In this document: positions 59,345 to 64,000 of the stretch, one piece after another
Layout of the letters: the number at the start of each line of letters is the position of its first letter
Position numbering within the stretch: position 1 is the first letter of the stretch
Source of the DNA: CAZGUX01 sp964529305
GTDB taxonomy: Bacteria > Acidobacteriota > Terriglobia > Bryobacterales > Bryobacteraceae
Assembly: GCA_964529305.1 (NCBI GenBank)
Contig: CAZGUX010000091.1
Coordinates: 62,001-126,000 of the forward strand
Direction of reading: 5' to 3'
Length of the DNA: 64,000 bases
Translations under genes and position numbers: made by a program
Notes under the pieces: model-generated
What the model saw: only the letters and a program-made list of their open reading frames with translations
Database searches by the model: none
What the model was told of the DNA's origin: nothing

Positions 59345-61663
59345 ATGCAGGATCCTGACGTCTTCCGCTCCGCGTCGCACCAGTTGATGGCGGCTCACCT
59401 GACCGGTCCGTTGTCGGCCGGCGCCGTGGACTGGGCGCCCACGATCGCCGCCAGCGGCCGGGTCGCCTCCTCGGAGCCGCGCCGCGAGCCGTTGGTCCTG
59501 GTCGCGCCGGCGTCACCGCTCGGCGCACGGCCCCTCCGGGTTCGCGCAGTGCTCGATCCGGATGGCGCGGCCACGCTAGTCCTGCCCGAACTGGTCTTCT
59601 CTTCCTTCACGGAGGCAGGAGCGTTTCTCCCGCTGCACCGGCCTCCCGCCGATCCTGCTACCGGATTGGCCGCGCCGTTCACTTTGGCCCTCCAGGCCGC
59701 CGAGTTGGACGATGCCGGCAATGCCATCCCGATCGCAGCCGCGGCGCTCGGCGCTCGGCTCGAGGTTCGCATCTTCGAGGGAATCCTCGGCCGCCTGATC
59801 TATGTGATGGGGGCTGAGAAACAGCGCATCCGCCGGCAAGCCCGGGAAATCGCCGCCATGCGCCTCGTGGCCACCGCGCACGGCGATGCCTTGGACCGGA
59901 TCGGCGCAGAACTCTCCGTGCCCCGCCTGACCGATCTCCTCCAGTTCGACCCGGCCACTCGCGAGATCGTTACCGTCAACGGGAAGCCCGAGTCCGACAA
60001 CGACTACCGGCGCAGGTTAAAGATGTACCGTTCCTTCTCCATCCCCAATCGCAGCCGCCTGCTCGACCTGCTGAACGGATCCGGAATCCCCGGAGATCCC
60101 AATCGCGGCCCCCTCGGGGAGATGGGCTTCCTCCCGCGTTTCGAAGTGATGGAAACGGATAACGAGTTCGGCCTGGCCATCCACTTGATCTCCGCGGGGC
60201 CGGACCAGGCGCGCGTGAACTTCCTCAACCACCTGCGCGCCACGCGCCTGATCCTTCCGGCCGCCGTCGTTCAAGCGAATACCCTGCATCAGGGCCGCTT
60301 CCTTCCGTCCGGCGTCAAGAGTGGAGTCGCCGAGTTGCGGCAGCGCCTGCGTCAGAACTTCCTGTTCGACAACACCGCCGCAATCGCTCCTGGTCTGGCC
60401 TCGGTGCTGGACCGCGTCGGGCGCTGCCGCCGGGCTCTCGGAGTCAATACCCAGTGGAGGGTCCTTCGCGCACAGGACTCCGCCGGTGGGAGCCGCTACG
60501 AGCTAGGGCTCGGCGCGGATCTGGAACTACTCGCACCTGCCGAACTGGACCTATTGAGGAGCGCACTCCTGGACCCGCTGCGTCCTGTAGCTCCCGAACC
60601 CGAGATCGAAGTGCTGCTCCGATCGATGGCGCCCCTGCCGCCGGGCCAGGACCCGGAAGGCGCGTGGCTGCTCCGGCCGTGCGGTCTTCGCACGGTGCAT
60701 CGCGCCGCGGCGAACCGGGTGTACGTGTCACACCTGCCCGCCTTCGGAATGCGGATCGCCGGTGTCGGCAACACCGCCCCCGGCGCCAAGGTCGACCTCG
60801 AAGTCCAGTACAACGCCCCGGGAGATCCTCAGGGCAACGTCGTGCTGTTGGCCGCTCTCAACGAGGTCGCCTCGCGCTGGACCGCCGGCGGCAATCCCGC
60901 GTTTACTCGGTTGGCGGGCGCCGCCGGAGCGCCCCGATGGGACCTGGCAGTGCCTGTCGTCCAACCCGCCATGGACGTGCTCCAGAAGTCGGGACTGCGC
61001 GCGGTCACCGCGCCTGCCCCGGTCGTGGCCCAACTCAAAAACCTCCCGCCTGAGTTGCTCGAGACGTTGGTCCTCGCTCCGGCCCAGTCGGCCGCGATCC
61101 TGAACAATGTGGGCAACCCCACCGCGGCGCTTCAGGCGCTGGTCGCCCTCTTGCGCGATCAGGGCGTATCGTCCGTTCTGCCCCTGGTGACCTCCGCCAA
61201 CGACGTCGTTCTCGTCGCCGGGGTCATCGGCCTGCCCGAGGTGGGAACCAATCTCTCCCAGCGGCGCGCGACCGGGTTCCGCTGGTACGCCGTTCCGTTG
61301 CGCGGGGAAGTGGGCGATTTTAAGGCGGTCGGAAGCCGCGGCTTTCTGGTTCCGAAGACCAACGGCCTGTTCGCCATGGTCGCCCTGGGCTACGCCCGCC
61401 GGGGCCTCACCGACCCCTACGAGTACCGGGTCGAACTCCCCGCGGCCGCCCGGCTCAACCTGCTCCAATACGAATTCCTGATGAACCTGCTCGATCACGT
61501 GTATCCGCTCGGCATTGAGATCAACACGTTCTCCCTGCGCCGCGATCACGTCGATCTCGACGGCGACGGCGCGGCCGAACCCCTGCCGCCCGTCATTTCC
61601 CGAACTTTCCGAAGATTCCTGCGGCGGCGCCACACGGGCGAGAGCGCGGTCGCCGCCGGCTAA
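59345..61663 (+). CDS. Second baseplate J-like / large baseplate protein (772 aa)
   Basis: A larger protein related to the baseplate-J group. The most telling block is AMRLVATAHGDALDRIGAELSVPR followed by SDNDYRRRLKMYRSFSIPNR (about residues 180-235), the same D-Y-R-R motif seen in J-like proteins. N-terminal and C-terminal parts (about 1-150 and 400-772) match nothing I can name. A C-terminal stretch with RTFRRFLRRRHTGE is very basic. In eCIS clusters two such proteins (Afp11/Afp12-like) occur side by side, so a pair is expected here. ATG 59345, 11 bp after the first J gene. Confidence 0.7.
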   Translation: MQDPDVFRSASHQLMAAHLTGPLSAGAVDWAPTIAASGRVASSEPRREPLVLVAPASPLGARPLRVRAVLDPDGAATLVLPELVFSSFTEAGAFLPLHRPPADPATGLAAPFTLALQAAELDDAGNAIPIAAAALGARLEVRIFEGILGRLIYVMGAEKQRIRRQAREIAAMRLVATAHGDALDRIGAELSVPRLTDLLQFDPATREIVTVNGKPESDNDYRRRLKMYRSFSIPNRSRLLDLLNGSGIPGDPNRGPLGEMGFLPRFEVMETDNEFGLAIHLISAGPDQARVNFLNHLRATRLILPAAVVQANTLHQGRFLPSGVKSGVAELRQRLRQNFLFDNTAAIAPGLASVLDRVGRCRRALGVNTQWRVLRAQDSAGGSRYELGLGADLELLAPAELDLLRSALLDPLRPVAPEPEIEVLLRSMAPLPPGQDPEGAWLLRPCGLRTVHRAAANRVYVSHLPAFGMRIAGVGNTAPGAKVDLEVQYNAPGDPQGNVVLLAALNEVASRWTAGGNPAFTRLAGAAGAPRWDLAVPVVQPAMDVLQKSGLRAVTAPAPVVAQLKNLPPELLETLVLAPAQSAAILNNVGNPTAALQALVALLRDQGVSSVLPLVTSANDVVLVAGVIGLPEVGTNLSQRRATGFRWYAVPLRGEVGDFKAVGSRGFLVPKTNGLFAMVALGYARRGLTDPYEYRVELPAAARLNLLQYEFLMNLLDHVYPLGIEINTFSLRRDHVDLDGDGAAEPLPPVISRTFRRFLRRRHTGESAVAAG

Positions 61664-61684
61664 GGCGCTTTACAAGGAGATCTC

Positions 61685-62806
61685 ATGTCGTTCAGCCAAC
61701 TTGAACTCGAAGGCAAATCCGTTCAGTCCGTTTTTGACGAAATCACGAAGGTCGGCGTCAGTTCCGTCGATGCCTCCATTCTCATTAGCAGTTGGATCTT
61801 TGAGAATTTCGGCAAATCGAAGCGGGTGTTCAACTACCAGCAGGCCTTCCCCGCGGCCGACCCTGCCTGCGTGGCCAAGTTCAACCGTACGTTCCAGCAC
61901 GCCGACTGGGTGGATGGCGAGAGCATGGTGCAGGCGCAGCAGACCCCCGGCGAGGACGGCTTCAACGCACGCTTTCATCGCATCGAAAGCGACCTGGACG
62001 CGGTCAAATCCGATCTCGTGCAGTCGTTCGCCTGCCTGGCGGCGATGAGGGCGGGGGTGCGCGTCCTGCTGGACGAGATCCGCGCCGAGATGAATCGTCT
62101 GAACAGCGACGTGTTCGCCTGCTGCAACAAGTCTGCGGTCAGCCCCCCGGCGACCTTCGGCACGCTGGTTGACAACGCGGCCTTCGCGGGCGTGGCCCAG
62201 TTCAACAACAAGGCGGTCAGCCTCTGGAAAACCGACAAAGGTCTCATGATGTTGCCATCGCCCGTCACCGTCGGGGTCGACGTCATCACCGACGACCGGA
62301 TCCGCCGGGGCGCCGACCTCGCCCGCATGATGGAAGACAACCCCAACATCCGGGCACAGTTCCCGCAGCAGTTCACCAAAGCGGCGCTGGTCGAGCGTTT
62401 CGGCGATGTCCGCACGCGGGAAGGCAAGCCGCTACGCGACCTGGTGTCGATCCTGCCGGACACGGCCACGTTCGCCTCGGTGGATGCGATGGTGGACGAA
62501 GTGACCGACCGTGAGTCCGCCGCTCTCCGCACCACAGAAGGGGCCGACGCCTCGATCTCGGCGGTCTTCGGCTTGCAGTTGCCTTCGGAGAAGGTGGAGA
62601 ATGCTTCCCTCGACAAACTCGCCATTGTTCCGGCCCAGGCCCGGGCGGCCCTGATTCGCCGCGGCGTCGACACCGTGGGCAAGTTGGCCCGGCAATCGCC
62701 AAGAGAACTCTCCGCGTTGCTGCGCCAGGAGGGAATCGCCAACCTGGTCCCCGGCGACGCGGCCGAATGGACCGGCGCGGCGAAAACTCTGGCCAAGTTC
62801 CGCTGA
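61685..62806 (+). CDS. Tail-operon terminal protein with HhH-like C-terminus (373 aa)
   Basis: Last gene of the operon, 21 bp after the large baseplate gene with AAGGAGA upstream. Residues 1-170 contain helical segments (FDEITKVGVSSVDASILISSWIFENFG, ESDLDAVKSDLVQSFACLAAMRAGVRVLL). The middle is unremarkable. The final 60 residues (LDKLAIVPAQARAALIRRGVDTVGKLARQSPRELSALLRQEG) resemble a helix-hairpin-helix fold as in RNA polymerase alpha C-terminal or ligase-type domains, which could bind DNA or protein. No homologue among tail components is known to me. Could be a fibre, adaptor or assembly protein; unassigned. Confidence 0.65.
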   Translation: MSFSQLELEGKSVQSVFDEITKVGVSSVDASILISSWIFENFGKSKRVFNYQQAFPAADPACVAKFNRTFQHADWVDGESMVQAQQTPGEDGFNARFHRIESDLDAVKSDLVQSFACLAAMRAGVRVLLDEIRAEMNRLNSDVFACCNKSAVSPPATFGTLVDNAAFAGVAQFNNKAVSLWKTDKGLMMLPSPVTVGVDVITDDRIRRGADLARMMEDNPNIRAQFPQQFTKAALVERFGDVRTREGKPLRDLVSILPDTATFASVDAMVDEVTDRESAALRTTEGADASISAVFGLQLPSEKVENASLDKLAIVPAQARAALIRRGVDTVGKLARQSPRELSALLRQEGIANLVPGDAAEWTGAAKTLAKFR

Positions 62807-62884
62807 GCCTCGAATCCAGTTGCGCGCTGTGACCTGCGACCTCCGCTATCGTGATTTTGACCTGGCGGACATACCGGGGCTGCT

Positions 62885-63511
62885 TTAGACGGCCGTTGTC
62901 GGTTCGCCAGGATTCGTGGCTAGCAGCGGAGACATCGCAGCTTTCCTGTAAATGAAGATGTCCATGAAGGAGCCCTCGATGCGATGTTCACGGACGCTTT
63001 GATCGGGTAGATAGGTTGACGGGTTCACCGCCGGTGGGTGACCCGGGTCATCGACCCGGATTCTCTCGAGCATCTCCTTTCGGGGCTCGAAAAAGACAAC
63101 CACTCCAGTCTCCGTCGAGACGCGAAGGGCTTCCCGGAAAACCTCGCTTCGGACACTTTCGTCGATGTGATGAAGGACGCCGAAGAAAAAGACCGCATCG
63201 AACGCTTCTGGCTCGAAGGGCAGACTGCTCGCATCGAAGGCCTTGAACCGGATACGGTCCAGAACGCCTGCTTTCTCTGCGTTCAAGGCCCAGGCTCTGC
63301 CGGCGTAATGCGACTGGTCGGTGCTGGGTTCGCCCGTCAGGACCTGATAGCCTTCGGAAGCGAGATAGATCGCAAAGTTTCCGCTGCCGGTGCCGACGTC
63401 CAGGATCGCGGCGTCCGCGGGCAGCCCAAGTTCCTTCAATGCACGGGCGCCATCCTCCGAGACGGCGTCAAACCTCGGACCCAGAATCTTTCCGATTGCT
63501 TTGGTATCCAC
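62885..63511 (-). CDS. Class I SAM-dependent methyltransferase (208 aa)
   Basis: A Rossmann-fold methyltransferase. Motif I is ILDVGTGSGNFAIYLA (about residues 35-50), followed by the acidic end of strand 2 (LTGEPS), FKAFDASSLPF (motif II/III) and DAVFFFGVLHHIDES (post-motif). The rest is a small helical cap. The substrate cannot be inferred. It converges with the tail operon (about 80 bp between stops) and is not obviously part of it. Its ribosome-binding site AAGGAG lies 13 bases from ATG 63511. Confidence 0.88.
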   Translation of the reverse strand: MDTKAIGKILGPRFDAVSEDGARALKELGLPADAAILDVGTGSGNFAIYLASEGYQVLTGEPSTDQSHYAGRAWALNAEKAGVLDRIRFKAFDASSLPFEPEAFDAVFFFGVLHHIDESVRSEVFREALRVSTETGVVVFFEPRKEMLERIRVDDPGHPPAVNPSTYLPDQSVREHRIEGSFMDIFIYRKAAMSPLLATNPGEPTTAV

Positions 63512-63577
63512 TTTCGAGTCTCCTTTCAGGAAGCCTCCCTTCTCGCACTCCTTGCATGATCAAGTTATATGCATAGC

Positions 63578-63823
63578 ATGAGCAAGCGCCTTCAGGTGAT
63601 ACTTCCCGACCCTGAGATGTCCGACATCCAGCGCTTGGCCAGGCGAGAACGTTTGACCGTTGGCGAGTGGGTCCGGCGAGCGCTTCGGGACGCGCGCGCG
63701 AACCGGCCGGCGATTGACCCCGAAACGAAGTTGAAGGCAGTTCGGCGGGGTGCGTAGTATGCGTTCCCCACTGCGGACCTGGAGCAGATGTCGAACGAAA
63801 TCGAGCGAGGGGGCGGGGGTTGA
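63578..63823 (+). pseudogene. RHH-type antitoxin with an in-frame stop codon
   Basis: A ribbon-helix-helix antitoxin-like gene, from ATG 63578 (MSKRLQVILPDPEMSDIQRLARR then LTVGEWVRRALRDA). The frame meets TAG at 63755-63757 but continues in the same frame with FPTADLEQMSNEIERGG to a TGA at 63821-63823. That last block is the normal toxin-binding tail of this antitoxin family, so the TAG is a nonsense mutation that removes it. The true stop overlaps the toxin start, the usual layout. The DNA-binding half could still be made (59 residues). Could alternatively be read through at low level. Confidence 0.75.
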
Positions 63824-64000
63824 TCTTCGTCGATTCCAATATTCCGCTGTACCTGAGCGGCTCATCCGCACAAGCGGAGGCCCAGGTGACACTGGAGCGC
63901 TTGATTGCAGCCGGCCAGGGTCTGGTTACCGACGCTGAAGTCGGACGTCTTGCGTGCCGGGGAGATCGTCCAAAATCTGGCGCGGATGTCGGCCCGCTAC
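63820..64000 (+). pseudogene. PIN-domain (VapC-like) toxin, internally deleted, runs off the window
   Basis: Starting at TTG 63820, the first residues IFVDSNIPLYLSG are a PIN-domain ribonuclease opening (Asp first metal ligand), followed by LERLIAAGQGLVTDAEV, the second part. The frame then changes character: in another frame the following bases read SDVLRAGEIVQNLARMSARY, which is the later part of the same family (normally about 40 residues further on). So a segment of roughly 100-130 bp is missing and the frame is shifted. The gene continues past 64000. Loss of the middle removes the central acidic residues needed for RNA cleavage. Confidence 0.7.

Noticed and set aside
46716..62806. Interpretation as an intact prophage
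   Set aside because: No capsid, portal, terminase, integrase, holin, endolysin or attachment-site repeats were found on either side within the window.
46716..62806. Interpretation as a type VI secretion system
   Set aside because: No TssJ/L/M membrane complex, no ClpV ATPase, no TssA/K/F/G set and a single sheath gene rather than the TssB/TssC pair.

Overview
The window is GC-rich bacterial chromosome. The gene content points to the phylum Acidobacteriota, most likely a Solibacter/Bryobacter-type member. Clues are an Oar-like TonB-dependent receptor with an N-terminal carboxypeptidase-regulatory domain, paired DUF1549/DUF1553 and DUF1501 secreted proteins, Tat-exported Gfo/Idh/MocA and amidohydrolase proteins, and a fused E1-E2 2-oxoglutarate decarboxylase. 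This placement rests on gene content only; there is no rRNA gene in the window.

Positions 1-9,998 are mostly housekeeping. They hold the 3' end of an S9 peptidase, a GNAT acetyltransferase, a LuxR-type response regulator, a DinB-like protein and the large TonB receptor (minus strand). Then comes a tightly overlapping run thpR-plsY-gpsA, followed by an ECF sigma / zinc anti-sigma / DUF3106 module. Positions 9,988-12,525 look disturbed: a polysaccharide deacetylase gene is broken by a one-base frameshift, and a 170-bp copy of its 5' end lies 1.4 kb away, fused to unrelated sequence.

Positions 12,526-28,307 carry a DUF1501 protein, an M1 peptidase lipoprotein, a cyclase/formamidase, a homocysteine methyltransferase-like protein and a Tat-exported oxidoreductase. 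Next are a minus-strand operon (SDR-type epimerase, coaD, aminotransferase, manA), kgd, and a second ECF sigma / anti-sigma / exported-protein module. Positions 28,308-43,375 hold a GspE/PilB ATPase flanked by REP-like palindromes, a large GNAT-like protein, a DUF2202 protein, a minus-strand operon of secreted proteins (SMP-30, pre-peptidase-like, DUF1549/DUF1553, amidohydrolase), a creatininase-family protein, and a Cache sensor with no visible output domain.

The most striking part is 44,100-62,806. A near-consensus sigma-54 promoter precedes a degenerate receiver-domain protein and a sigma-54 activator. These are followed by one 16-kb operon encoding a contractile phage-tail-like injection apparatus: sheath, tube, hub/spike, PAAR-like tip, gp25 wedge, two gpJ/gp47-like baseplate proteins and several unknowns. 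There is no capsid, terminase, integrase, lysis gene or AAA+ ATPase. In the slot where a P2-like phage has its tape-measure gene lies a 1,412-residue protein with hydrophobic middle segments and a C-terminal PD-(D/E)XK nuclease-like signature, so it is a candidate built-in effector or effector-tape-measure fusion. A second candidate sigma-54 promoter and a perfect inverted repeat sit just before the first operon gene, which suggests activation by the adjacent sigma-54 regulator.

After the tail operon come a SAM methyltransferase and, at the right edge, a decayed RHH/PIN toxin-antitoxin pair (nonsense codon in the antitoxin, internal deletion in the toxin). No tRNA, rRNA, CRISPR array or intact insertion sequence was seen.
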